Source of the DNA: Pseudeuparius sepicola
Taxonomy: Eukaryota > Arthropoda > Insecta > Coleoptera > Anthribidae
Reading direction: 5' to 3'
DNA: 64,000 nucleotides
NCBI GenBank assembly: GCA_963920635.1
Contig: OY987308.1
Coordinates: 7,382,225 to 7,446,224 of the forward strand
The notes beneath the pieces are model-generated. The model was given only the letters and a program-made list of their open reading frames with translations. It did no database searches and was not told the origin of the DNA. Position numbers and translations under genes: made by a program. Shown here one piece after another: positions 21,351-32,474 of this stretch. Position 1 is the stretch's first letter. Each line of letters starts with the position of its first letter.

Positions 21351-21951
21351 AATACCCTGTATAATCGCATTTTTTAAATTTGTTTTGAGTGGTGAATCAA
21401 ATGGTTAACAAAAAGTATCTCTTAGTGTTTTTTCATATCCGCAGCCGTTTCTTAATTATTTTCAAAGAACGGCAATACTGCAATAAACAAGTCATCTTAA
21501 GAATAAATCTAGCAATCTGTGGATGTCAATTAAACTTTATTTAACAAAATAAAAAAGCAAAAACGATAATAAAAGAAACGTAATGCTATTAGAAAATTAG
21601 TAAATTATTACATGTTCGAAAATACACGCAACCATGCGTTTCCGCATGTTTATTATTGCCATTGGCAAAAGTGCATGTCAGTCAATTCTTCGAATGAAAA
21701 TATTATTTTTCAAAATATTGATACTAAAGTGTAAAGTTGACATCCAAATGAATCAAATAATGCCAAGTTTAATTGCCATCCACAGATTGTTAGGTTTATT
21801 CTTAAAATGACTTGTTTATTGCAGCATTGCCGTTCTTTGAAAATAATTAAGAAACGGCTGCGAATATGAAAAAATACTAAGAGACACTTTTTGTTAACCA
21901 TTGGATTCAACACAAAAAACAAATTTAAAAAATGCAATTATACAGGGTATT
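21351..21951. mobile_element. Foldback MITE with 187-bp arms
   Basis: Arms 21351-21537 and 21765-21951 are inverse copies. The outer edge is AATACCCTGTATAATCGCAT, and the inner parts include AAGAATAAAYCTARCAATCT. A 227-bp unrelated spacer lies between. It abuts, and truncates, the first copy of the acidic-protein gene at about 21964. Confidence 0.88.
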
Positions 21952-21963
21952 CATATTTCATAT

Positions 21964-22480
21964 TCAGGGCCAAATGAATATTTTGAAGGCCCACTTCCAT
22001 CATCAATTATTAACCTTTCATCATCATCGGACATTCCAGTATCATCATACTCTGGGATTCCTTAAACAAGTGGTAAGTTACGTATGTAAATATCTTCCTT
22101 AATCATTAATTTTCTCGTAAAGAAATAATCATCTTCACAGAGACTTTTAAGTTGATATTCAATGAAAGGATCGTACTCAACATCATTATGAAGTGGGACT
22201 TTTGAATTCACATATATAGAAAAATCATTTTCAAATTCCCTTTCTTCAACATTTTCAACTTCACACCACTGTTGGCCTAAGGTTTCATCTGATTGTATAC
22301 TGCCAAACATATCGTTTAGGTCCATCCCTTTTTCTTAAAGGCTTCAACATACAAAGTATGGATCTCAAGGTCTTCACTCAATCTATGATACCATGATTTA
22401 ATTTCTTCTGGGTTATCCATAGATATTGGGCGATGGAAATAATACACACATCGTTTATCCGGGCACGCTCGGAAAATCAT
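21964..22480 (-). pseudogene. Acidic unknown protein, copy 1 (5' part)
   Basis: Matches the first two thirds of the protein at 24707-25450. It starts at Met 22480 (MIFRACPDKRC), has a one-base loss near 22330 (AAGAAAAAGGGA against AAGAAGGTTGGGA) and stops early at about 22062. The 3' part is cut off by the adjacent foldback MITE. Confidence 0.8.
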
Positions 22481-23356
22481 TTTCAGCGATGATTTTAAAA
22501 TCAGGAATATGTAGCACTATGCACACTTGTGCAAATATCCTTATGTATATGTATGCATATACATATGTATATAAACATATGATAGGAGAAATAAGTTTTA
22601 TTTAAAGACAATTCTTTAAAATTGCATAGATATTATTGCAATGGTACTCTGTATAATAATCTTATACTTAACAAATTATAACTTTCGCTACAACTTGCAG
22701 GCCGGCAATCCAAGTCTAAAATATATAATATATATATAATATAATATGTCAACGGTTTTAAAATAATTAATACAAGAATCAGACAATGTTTTTTTTTAAT
22801 TTTTTTCTTATAATAGATACAAGGAATTCTGAAGGCCCGTCTATTTTATCTAAATGCGATAGTGTATTTCCTCAGAAAATTGTTTTCGGCATTTACAATT
22901 ATTATTATAGTTAACTCTATTGGAAATATACTTACCTATACCTTATACTTTCGAATTACGATCTTAGCACACCTATACATACCCACAAATTTAAAATTAA
23001 TGTGGGAAAAAACTTTTTCTCCCCAATCCAAGATCGCAATCTCTAAACATCTCCAAGTTAGCAGTTTTGGAATGACGAGGACAGGGCTGAGAATTATAAT
23101 TAAAAGATCAAATGACTTACCTGTAAGGAGATTTGATCGTAATTATACGAGCAGCCCCGTCCGAAGTCATTCCAAAACCCCAACCTTAATAATTAGCGAC
23201 TCCCTCCCATCGCGATCTTGGGGAGAAAAGTTTTTCCCAATTCCCAAACAAACTGATTCTCTGAACGTTGCAGTCAAAAAGCTTCGAAACAAACTACTAA
23301 CTACGATTTTTGGACTTTGATTGCCGGTCCACATAATATTTTAGGAATCCTACAAA
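22481..23356. other. Shared promoter-side spacer of the divergent pair, copy 1
   Basis: Lies between the starts of the minus-strand acidic gene and the plus-strand gene at 23357. It includes a short AT/GT microsatellite (22545-22580) and a 235-nt hairpin. The open frame at 22862-23320 runs through the hairpin and is not conserved in length in the second copy, so I do not call it a gene. Confidence 0.5.
23004..23238. repeat. 235-nt imperfect hairpin, copy 1
   Basis: Outer stems are GGGAAAAAACTTTTTCTCCC and GGGAGAAAAGTTTTTCCC, then CCAATCCAAGATCGC with GCGATCTTGGGG, then GTTTTGGAATGAC with GTCATTCCAAAAC, then ATTATAATTAAAAGATCAAA with TTTGATCGTAATTAT. Pairing continues to a centre near CTTACCTGTAAG. 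It lies about 120 bp before the plus-strand start and recurs at 26187-26420. Confidence 0.85.
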
Positions 23357-24640
23357 ATGTTTTCTAGAGGCAAAACAACTCGTCCTCGTCACGAGCCAGT
23401 TCGTGAATATGGAGCTAGAGATTATGAATCTCAATATGAAGGAGCTAGAGATAGTGTAATGCAGTACAATCGACCACCAAATGTTCGTGGAGCTCCAGCA
23501 AATTCTACTAAGGGACAGAGAAATCGACAACGTATGGATAACATGCGAAACAAGAAGGGTGTCGATCGAATGAGACAGGTGTCTGAAGCATTAGATGCTA
23601 AAATCGGAATTGGATTAAAAGATCTAGATGAAGCTCCAGGTCAAGCAGAAGCAAATAAGACCCTCGTAACTATTACTATAATTATAACAACTAGAGGAAT
23701 TGGCTTCTCAGCATCATGGTACTATTTTCAGATAGCTAGCTCAAAGACGCAATGCAGTATTTTGCAATATTTAGCGTATTATAGAGTGTGCTTACCAATT
23801 GTGGATGCAAAGATGTATGAAATTCGTCCCACCATGAAAGCACCGCACCAAAATACCGATATGATCGACGATATAAGACCATTCCCAGGATTAGTCGCTT
23901 CTGTTAAGGCAGTCAATGCCTATCCCGACATGCTACGTAGAATTGTTAATGCACTTGGACGTTTTGAAGAAGGAAGCGAATATTTTCTTCCTGCCTATCC
24001 AGCTATTCGACGTGACAGGAGAAATAACATAATTCCACTCCCCGGTGAAGTTCGATTGCATACATTAAGAGATATTGTAGTGCGTTTGGCTGATCCAAAC
24101 ACTAACGTTGCACTACGTACAAATTTCTATGCTCACGATCCCATAGCCGGAGTTATTTGGAATGGTGATGCAGGAAATCCTGTTCTTGCAAATCCTGATG
24201 ATATAATATCAGAGAATTATCAAGATGATGATTTAGATGATGATATCCGTCAATTTAATGCTAGCATGCATGGGTGCAAGGAGAATTTCCAAAACTGGTT
24301 TGCACAGAACGGATTGACTATGAACGAAGAGGAGAGCGTTCATTATTAGTGTCCAACAAGATGGAGAGCCTCAGATATGTTAATCGTAATCCAGGTGAGG
24401 CACTTGCTGACTATTATCAACGAATAAAATTAGAAGGCAATATCCGAGAGTTTTGGTCCACTCGTGATGTTAAGAAGCTTGACCAATTTTAAGGTCAGCT
24501 TAATTTACTAGGTGAAGTACCTTCGATAGTAAATTATCAATATTCGATATACATTGGAAGAGATAAAATGTTAGCAGTTTGGACATACGATACCAATTAT
24601 AAGGGAGTCGCTCAGATACTTTACAACTAAGGATGGTAAA
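23357..24640 (+). pseudogene. Unknown protein, possibly viral capsid-like, copy 1
   Basis: Frame of 330 codons from Met 23357 to 24349. A frame change near 24330 leads into a second frame (VSNKMESLRYVNRNPGE ... VKKLDQF, stop 24490), and recognisable sequence (LGEVPSIVNYQYSIYIG) goes on to about 24630. The N-terminus is Arg/Gly-rich with several basic patches (MFSRGKTTRPRHEPVR, KGQRNRQRMDNMRNKKG), which fits nucleic-acid binding. The middle is Tyr/Ala/Pro-rich (KMYEIRPTMKAPHQNTD) and an acidic stretch (DDDLDDDIRQF) follows. I do not recognise the family; a single-gene RNA-virus capsid or nucleoprotein captured in the genome is one possibility, at low confidence. A shortened second copy is at 26600. 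Confidence 0.6.
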
Positions 24641-24706
24641 GGGCGGCTGGAATCCCGGAGTATAAATGTAGGTGAACAAACTAGAGGTCCACCTAACACT
24701 TTTATG

Positions 24707-25450
24707 TTAGACAATGCAACGTTCTTTATTGACGTGTTCCTGTTTAACTTGTCTAGTATCAAGAATCTCTTCATCACTTGAGGAGCTGTCATTTATTTGG
24801 AACGAGCGTTTATTCCCGTGCACGATACCATCTTCGGCAGAATTCAATTCTATGCCTGTCGGTTCCAAGACCATCTCAATTTCATCTTCGGATAAATCAT
24901 CCACATCCTTAGCTCCTGGCATTATCACGCAATCAGGGTCAAATGAATATTTTGAAGGCCCACTTCCATCATCAATTATTAACCTTTCATCATCATCGGA
25001 CATTCCAGTATCATCATACTCTGGGATTCCATAAACAAGTGGTAAGTCACGTATGTAAATATCTCCCTTACTCATAAATTTTCTCATAAATAAATAATCA
25101 TCTTCACGGAGACTTTTAAGTTGATATTCAATCAAAGGATCGTACTCAACATCATTATGAAGTGGAACTTTCGAATTCACATATATAGAAAAATCATTTT
25201 CAAATTCCCTTTCTTCAACATTTTCAACTTCACACCACTGTTGGCCTAAGGTTTCATCTGATTGGATACTGCCAAACATATCATTTAGGTCCATCCCAAC
25301 CTTCTTAAAGGCTTCAACATACAAAGTATGGATCTCAAGGTCTTCACTCAAACTATGATACCATGATTTAATTTCTTCTACGTTACCCATAGATATTGGG
25401 CGATGGAAATAATACACACATCGTTTATCCGGGCACGCTCGGAATATCAT
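24707..25450 (-). CDS. Acidic unknown protein, copy 2 (247 codons)
   Basis: The most complete of three copies. It begins MIFRACPDKRCVYYFHRPIS and continues with KSWYHSLSEDLEIH, then an increasingly acidic C-terminal half (DDTGMSDDDERLIIDDGSG, DDLSEDEIEMVLEP). Near the end is a Ser-Asp-Glu run (NDSSSSDEEIL), a good casein-kinase-type target. No signal peptide or membrane segment. The third copy suggests that the original C-terminus was longer (ITPRDIVQQMDAVY ...), so this stop may be secondary. It lies convergent with the gene at 23357 and divergent from that at 26600. The family is unknown to me. Confidence 0.6.
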   Translation of the reverse strand: MIFRACPDKRCVYYFHRPISMGNVEEIKSWYHSLSEDLEIHTLYVEAFKKVGMDLNDMFGSIQSDETLGQQWCEVENVEEREFENDFSIYVNSKVPLHNDVEYDPLIEYQLKSLREDDYLFMRKFMSKGDIYIRDLPLVYGIPEYDDTGMSDDDERLIIDDGSGPSKYSFDPDCVIMPGAKDVDDLSEDEIEMVLEPTGIELNSAEDGIVHGNKRSFQINDSSSSDEEILDTRQVKQEHVNKERCIV

Positions 25451-25509
25451 TTTCAGCGATGATTTTAAAATCAGGAATATGTAGCACTATGCACACTTGT
25501 GCAAATATC

Positions 25510-25760
25510 CTTATTTATATGTATATATATATATATACAATGACAATAAGGATGTAATATATATATACATATAATATATATATAATATATAATATATAAT
25601 ATATAATATATATATAATATATATATAATATATATATATAATATATATATAATATAAAAATTATTATATTTATTATATATTTATTATTATTTATTATATA
25701 TATATAATATATATAATATATATAATATATAATATAATATATATATACATGTGTATATAA
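25510..25760. repeat. AT dinucleotide microsatellite expansion
   Basis: Long runs of TATATAATATATA, about 240 bp. The equivalent position in copy 1 (22545-22580) has only a short GTATAT/ACATAT stretch, so the array expanded after, or shrank since, the duplication. Confidence 0.9.
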
Positions 25761-26186
25761 ACATATGATAGGAGAAAGAAGTTTTATTTAAAGACAATTC
25801 TTTAAAATTGCATAGATATTATTGCAATGATACTCTGTATAATAATCTTATACTTAACAAATTATAACTTTCGCTACAACTTGCAGGCCGGCAATCCAAG
25901 CCTAAAATATATAATATATATCAAATATAATATGTCAACGGTTTTAAAATAATTAATACAAGAATCAAACAATTTTTTTTAATTTTTTTCTTATAATAGA
26001 TACAAGGAATTCTGAAGGCCCGTCTATTTTATCGAAATGCGATAGTGTATTTGCTCAGAAATTTTTTTTCGGCATTTACAATTATTATTATAGTTAACTC
26101 TATTGGAAATATACTTACCTATGCCTTATACTTTCGAATTACGATCTTAGCACACCTATACATACCCACAAATTTAAAATTAATGG

Positions 26187-26420
26187 GGGGAAAAACTTTT
26201 TCTCCCCAATCCAAGATCGCAATCTCTAAACTTCTACAAGTTAACAGTTTTGGAATGACGAGGACAGTGCTGAGAAGTATAATTAAAAGATCAAATGACT
26301 TACCTGTAAGGAGATTTGATCGTAATTATACGAGCAGCCCTGTCCGAAGTCATTCCAAAACCCCAACCCTAATAATTAGCGACTCCCTCCCATCGCGATC
26401 TTGGGGAGAAAAGTTTTTCT
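26187..26420. repeat. 235-nt imperfect hairpin, copy 2
   Basis: Same stems as 23004-23238 with scattered substitutions (for example GGACAGTGCTGAGAAG against GGACAGGGCTGAGAAT). It is followed by about 60 bp (26439-26498, GC-rich, GCGGGCGGCGTCAGGGGCGG) absent from copy 1. Confidence 0.85.
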
Positions 26421-26599
26421 CAATTCCCAAACAAACTGGCAAAAAGTACCACGAGCACTGATAAGAAGCGGGCGGCGTCAGGGGCGGCGTCTCGGAAAAT
26501 TCTCTGAACGTTGCAGTCAAAAAGCGTAGAAACAAACTACTAACTACGATTTTTGGACTTGGATTGCCGATCCACATAATATTTTAGGAATCCTACAAA

Positions 26600-27367
26600 A
26601 TGTTTTCTAGAGGCAAAACAACTCGTCCTCGTTACGAGCCAGTTCGTGAATATGCAGCTAGAGATTATGAATCTCAATATGAAGGAGCTAGACATAGTGT
26701 AATGCAGTTCGTTCGTGGAGCTCCAGCAAATTCTACTAAGGGACAGAGAAATCGACAACGTATGGATAATATGCGAACCAAGAAGGGTGTCGATCAAATG
26801 AGACAGGTGTCTGAAGCATTAGATGCTAAAATCGGAATTGGATTAAAAGATCTAGATGAAGCTCTAGGTCAAGTAGAAGCAAATAAGACCCTCGTAACTA
26901 TTACTACAATTATAACAACTAGAGGAATTGGCTTCTCAGCATCATGGTACTATTTTCAGATAGCTCAAAGACGCAATGCACTATTTTGCAACATTTATGC
27001 GTATTATAGAGTGTGCTTAGCAACTTTGAATGCAAAGATGTATGAAATTCGTCCCACCATGAAAGCACCGTACCAAAATACCGATATGATCGACGATATA
27101 AGACCATTCCCAGGATTAGTCGTTTCTGTTAAGGCAGTCAATGCCTATCCCGACATGCTACGTAGAATTGTTAATGCACTTGGACCTTTTGAAGAAGGAA
27201 GCGAATATTTTGTTCCTGCCTATCCAGCTATTCGACGTGACGGGAGAAATAACATAATTCCACTCCCCGGGGAAGTTCGATTGCATACATTAAGAGATAT
27301 TGTAGTGCGTTTGGCTGATCCAAACACTAACATACGACATACGATACCAATTATAAGGGAGTCCTAA
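26600..27367 (+). pseudogene. Unknown protein, possibly viral capsid-like, copy 2, internally deleted
   Basis: Very similar to 23357-24106 but lacking the NRPPN segment. After PNTNI the DNA jumps to sequence corresponding to copy 1 at about 24586, a deletion of roughly 470 bp that removes the acidic region and the C-terminal part. The frame then ends at 27365. In this copy the segment after YYFQIA reads QRRNALFCN, whereas copy 1 has three extra codon-like changes there. Confidence 0.65.
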
Positions 27368-27624
27368 CCTAACCTAACACTTTTAGTGTATACAGCATCC
27401 ATCTGTTGAACAATATCTCTGGGTGTTATAGTAATGCAACGTTCTTTATTGACGTGTTCCTGTTCAATTTGTCTAGTATCAAGAATCTCTTCATCACTTG
27501 AGGAGCTGTCATTTATTTGGAACGAGCGTTTATTCCCGTGCATGATACCATCTTCGGCAGAATTCAATTCCATGCCTGTCGGTTCCAAGACCATCTCAAT
27601 TTCATCTTCGGATAAATCATCCAC
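27364..27624 (-). pseudogene. Acidic unknown protein, copy 3 (3' part)
   Basis: C-terminal 86 codons beginning MDDLSEDEIEMVLEP, nearly identical to copy 2 through NKERCI, then extending 22 residues further (TITPRDIVQQMDAVYTKSVR). The 5' part is absent: similarity stops near 27630 (GATAAATCATCCACATCCTT). Confidence 0.7.
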
Positions 27625-27630
27625 ATCCTT

Positions 27631-29097
27631 ATGTTACGTCAACGCGTAACAAAAGAATATTATATAAATAATTTCTACAATAAGACAAAATTATACCTTC
27701 AAGAACTAAGTTTGTCAGTGAGTTTCAAGCGGCCGCCAGCAAACAGTGGAGACGAGCGTGGGTACAAATAGATGTTTACCTTTTTTAGGCGCCACCTAGT
27801 TTGAGCGCTCTACACCTCACTACAAGTGGTTTTTGAGGACCAAACCAGGAAAATTCCTCTGAAGGTTTAAAAGAAAACGGAAACGGAGCGTAAATATTTA
27901 ATTATATTTAGTTGTTGATGAGACAGTGGGACATAGTAAGTATATCCTAAAATAAACACGCTATATTTCTTAGTATGCCGCCCTACCCGTTCGTGCGCAC
28001 GTGCGGTTTACAAAAGGCGCAGAAACTGTATAAGCAAATGGATACAGGCGCAAATAAACTCGTAATAAATTAATTGGTAAAAGATATTCTAGTGTCCAAG
28101 GTAGGAACGTTTCCAAAGTCTCATCAATAAAATTTACCCGACAAATATACTTAATTTTAAAAACACTTAGCTGTGGCGGTGTGGTCCAGAAATCGCTGGC
28201 AGGTGGGTGTCAAACAAGTGGCAGCAGTATCACGGACGACATCAACCCGCTAACCGGCATTGACAACTTCAAAGTCCACCTGTAGACTTGTTCGGCAAAC
28301 TAATTCTATCGCTCTTTGGACAACCAGACCATACAGCAGAATCAGAGAATTCAAATAAAAAGAAAAAACCCTACAAGGAAATATAGTTTAGTGAAAAACT
28401 TAGACCAATAAACAGGATTATATAGTAAAAGCAATGTTTTACCTCAAACGTGTGAGGGTTTTCTTCCGAAACGACGAATAGAATATTGCTGAGATTTTAA
28501 TTCGAGTTTTTCGTCCTTTGCGTTTTCTTGTAGTCACTAAAATAATGAAAAATAATATTGAGTTTTTGACGAGAAGGTTCAGAAGATTTGAACAGCTAAA
28601 TGACGACTTACCAAGAGGATTTTGTTCTTCTCTCGATGTGAGGAGAGGTTACGTAGTGCTCTTCGAATGTGGGGATTGGATTAGTTGCAAAAAATTGTAG
28701 ATTCCCGCGATGCGGCTTGAAGATCTGGACACTACAATCCACCTGAATACAGCCAGAATCTTCAATTCCGTTGGATTCCAAATTTCTCCCAAAAATAAGG
28801 GTCAATCGGCTAAGTATTCTTCCTCGACACCTTTGGACTCTCAACGGCAAAGGAAATTTTTCCTGAAATTCCGCAACTTCCCGCACTCTCCGAGTAAAAT
28901 TTTGATTTTTTACTGACCAATAAATAAGTATATTTTGTTGACAACGGCGACCTATTTTTTTACTAAGAAAAATTGATGCCAAATCACACCGTACCAAATC
29001 CTTCCCCAACCTCAAGACGATTAATTTCTACAAATTAATTTGTTTCGGATGGACCTGATTTTAGGTCAGACTTCCTTGGATTTTCCAAACTCGTCCT
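27631..29097. other. No firm gene; possible 3' LTR side of the antisense gypsy element
   Basis: The integrase at 29098-30110 reads leftward, so this stretch should hold its 3' end. On the minus strand a purine-rich word (GAGGTTGGGGAAGG) occurs near 29010, but I find no clear LTR edges and no second copy. Two open frames (28608-29015 minus, 28710-28916 plus) look accidental. 27625-28440 shows nothing I can identify. Confidence 0.35.
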
Positions 29098-30110
29098 CTA
29101 GTTCATAAGTCCAAGGATCTTTCTCTTTATGAAGAAGGGTCCTGAATATTTTGGTGCCAGTTTACTACTGTAATACTTCGACGCGTCCGAAAGGGTATAA
29201 TTTCTTTTAAAAACAATTTGCCTAGGTAAAAATTCTTCATATCTTTTTCTTAAATTGTTAATCTGTGTGCTTCTTTTCCCAACATCTTCCAGCCTTCTCT
29301 TCACGTCCTGATAAACTTCCTTAAAAAGCTTGTTTCTACTTATATATATCCAATCTATTTCACGTTCGTCTTCCATTCTGCCTATATATTTGTATTCCTC
29401 TCCAGACAACATCATATTGCCTCCAAAATTCACGAAATATGGCGATACTCGTGTTGATTCATGCCTAGTAGTCCTTAAAGCACACGCTACAAGGTGAAGG
29501 TTTTCATCCCACTTCCTGTGGTTTCCTTCCACATTCATTGCCAACATAGTCTTGATGGTTCTATTTACTCTCTCCGTTGGATTAGCACGTGGGTGATAGT
29601 TGGCGTTATATTTGATCGTACACCGATATCTTTCCATTAATTTACGAAAGACGCAACTTGTAAACTGAGGTTCATTGTCGCATAGTCCTACCACAAATTA
29701 AAAATACATCCTGTTCTACAACAGTTTCAGCTGAAGACTTCCTCAACGCGAAAACTAAAGAGAATTTATTAAGATAATCAGTTACGACGAGTATAAACGC
29801 ATTTCCTTTTGTCAATCGAGGTAGCGGACCCATCAAGTCCATCGACACCATTTCCCATGGCCTCGAGGGTTTTGGGTGGGATACCATGCCATCGCTAACG
29901 CCTCGTCGGTCAGGTTTATGAGCTGTGCACTTCATACATCTACGAATATATTTGGCAATGTCGGCACGCATTTTTTAAACTCTCATATGTCCAGCTGTTG
30001 GAGCGTCGTTAGCAGATTTTATGATTTCTTGTCGTTTCTCCTTGGGTATCACCTCCTTCCAATTTATATCAGAGGGCATCAAATCAAATCTTGTTTGATA
30101 AACTTATAGA
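29098..30110 (-). pseudogene. Ty3/gypsy integrase, antisense
   Basis: Integrase of a gypsy-class element different from that at 2167. The N-terminal zinc module is partly deleted: AGHMRV near 29990 is followed by a stop, then YIRRCMKCTAHKPDRRG. DDE residues: D in SMDLMGPLP (near 29845), D in LCDNEPQFTS and E in ANPTERVNRT. A frame break lies near 29690 between QDVFLICG and VGLCDNEPQF. The C-terminal part contains LAPKYSGPFFIKR, a GPY-like motif, and stops at 29098. Confidence 0.88.
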
Positions 30111-30640
30111 GTTTCATCTGAATAACGCCAATTGCTGTACCGTCTTTGTATAGGGGGGCATAAAGAAAATAAAAATTGCTGTAGAGGTTTACTTTAAAAT
30201 CAGTTCTATAAGTTAATGTTTTTTATTTTCCTATTGACTTCAGACAACAATTTTAGATGCACATGAGCAAAATAAAGAAATTTCTTAATTTTTTTTTGGT
30301 AGCCGTTGAGGTAGTATACGTTGTCTGTATTTTTTTATCGAAATCGTTTTGCGTTGACGATTTTCTCAAATTTTTGGCTATATTTAGGTATTTTGATACT
30401 GAAAATGAGACCATTGTACTATGGACGCTACGCGTGCATATCTCGACCGTCAGGCGCTTCAAGGCAACTCGGATACACATCCTTTGTTACTACTGTTGTA
30501 TTTTATTGCATCCTGGCTATTTTACATATCATCACATTCCAAAGATGTGGTACCACACTGCCTCCGTCACACTGATTTACAGGGTTTTTTAGAATCTACC
30601 GGAGGTATGATTTACAGTGGTTTCGAACAGCGTTGCTTGT
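30111..30640. other. No gene recognised
   Basis: AT-rich sequence with hydrophobic open frames on both strands (30253-30592) that look accidental. No repeats or terminal signals seen. Confidence 0.35.
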
Positions 30641-31330
30641 CAGGCTGGCGATGGTCCCAGAAATTCGTGGCTACGACATTCACCAGTCACTTTAAAATGA
30701 CATACTTTGAGAAAATCTTGCAGCTTTTTGGCCTTATGGACATTTACATGGGGTCTAAGTTAGAACTCTCTCAGGATCTAGGGGTCAACTGACGGTCCCA
30801 GAAATTCGTGGCTACGACATTCACCTGCCACTTTAAAATAACATAGTTTGAGAAAATCTTGCAGATCACATGTCAAAATGCAGCTTTTTGGTCTTATGGA
30901 GATTTATATGGGGGACTGAGTTAGAACTCTCTCAGGATCTAGGGGTGAACTGGGGGTCACACGTGTCCCTGTCATGTATGAGATTTATACGGTGGTCATT
31001 GTCTAGAAATATCGTAGGATCTAGAGGTGAAACTAGAGATCACACGTGGCCTAAACATCTTATGGAGATTAGCATGGAGGTCATGAGTTGGAACTCTTTT
31101 ACTGCAAGTGGCTTAAGAATGGTGCAGGAATTGTGCTCCATCAAACATACAGGCGTCACCCCTCCACCAGCGGCAAGAGTGGGGGCAGGGGTGGGGGTCG
31201 TACAGAGGCAAGAGTGGGGTCAGTGGTGGGGGCAAGCCGTGCGGCTTCCAAGAATCGAAGGTCAACTGGGGGTCACACGTGTCCCAAAGGTCATGTGAGG
31301 TCAAACTGTGACGTCACGTGACCTCGGCTG
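30641..31330 (+). repeat. G/T-rich degenerate tandem repeat
   Basis: GGTCCCAGAAATTCGTGGCT occurs at 30653 and 30794, a 141-bp offset. Variants of CTTATGGAGATT, AGAACTCTCTCAGGATCTAG and GGGGGTCACACGTG recur to 31330. Base composition is distinctly more GC- and G-rich than the surroundings. Open frames on both strands follow the repeat and are not believed. Confidence 0.65.
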
Positions 31331-32001
31331 TGACGTAGCCAAAATGCACGCATTTCTGGTCTTATGGTGATTATGGGGCAAGTGGCCCGGAACTCTCATA
31401 GTATATCTACTACAGTAAAATAGGTATTTTTAAAATATATAAGGATTGAATTCGTATGAACTTTTTTGTTTTGCTTCAGCTTTTTGCTTTGTGACTTTTT
31501 GTAAACTGATCGACGTCAATAAAAACTAGGTAATTTGGTCGTGTGTAATAGATAAAAAATGTATTAGTGGAGGGCATTTGTGTAGAAATTACTACGCGTA
31601 CAGTGGATTGTCAACTTTCCATTTTAGCCAATAATTCTGTCAAATCTCAACAGAATTCTAAAAACCATACATCACTGTATTCGCAATAAAAATGGATTTA
31701 AAATGATGCGGCACTAGGGGGGTAGTTCCATTTTAAATTTTAAAGTCGGGGTTGCTAAGGATTGGGGGGATGAACATATCGGATTGGCTTGACTGTCAAA
31801 AAAGCTCCCCTCAAGAACAAAAATCGACGGGTCTCGGCGAATTTTCAAATATTTTTCGGTTTCTAATTTGGGGGGGGTCAAGTTTTCGTTGGGAAACCCT
31901 GTATGTACCACATATTCTCTGTATATTGAATATTAACCTAGTTGTGTGATTTCTCTACTTGGCGTCTTAATTTACGGATTAAAACCTTTGTGTTGGGGGT
32001 A
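31331..32001. other. No gene recognised
   Basis: Unique-looking sequence. G-runs near 31717 (AGGGGGGTAG) and 31870 (GGGGGGGGTC) stand out. Nothing coding is convincing. Confidence 0.3.
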
Positions 32002-32010
32002 AGTACCTAT

Positions 32011-32175
32011 GGGATCCGGAAGGTTCGCCTCCAACATTTCGTCCCGCACATTTCGCCCCTCACATTTCGCCCCCAAGTACGTTTCGTACCCGGAGGTTTC
32101 GCACCCACACATTTGGCCCCCAGGAATTTTCGCCTCCGCAAATTTCGCCCCCTGGATGTTTCGCCCGGGGGACTT
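32011..32175 (+). repeat. Minisatellite-like left inverted repeat of the MULE
   Basis: Roughly ten imperfect words of 13-17 bp built on the pattern ACATTTCGCCCC. Variants include TTCGCCTCCAAC, TTCGTCCCGCAC, TTCGCCCCTCAC, TTCGTACCCGGAGG and TTTGGCCCCC. The right counterpart is 34030-34194 in inverse orientation. Confidence 0.85.
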
Positions 32176-32474
32176 TTGATAATAAATTAATTTGAAAATA
32201 AATTATTATTTGGCAATACTATCGGAAATTTCTTTGTGTCGCCAACAGATCAATTTAATTAACTCAGCAAAGGTATAAACTGGATTTACCTGCTCTAAAT
32301 CAGAAATTTAATCCCTTGGAATTAGAGTAATAATATAATTTAAGTTTTATAATTTTATAGAATAAAATTATTGAAATTATTAATATCCATACCTGAAAAC
32401 TATAAAAGAGGAGCCAGATGAGTAAATCAATCAGTTGGTTAACAGAAACCTGCCTGTTACATTTGTCCATTATG

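Noticed and set aside
22862..23320. 152-codon frame before the unknown plus-strand gene
   Set aside because: Most of it is the two arms of a hairpin; in the second copy the frame has a different length and end, so no coding constraint is evident.
30253..31321. Overlapping frames on both strands
   Set aside because: No motif, low-complexity hydrophobic or repeat-driven composition, overlapping in several frames.
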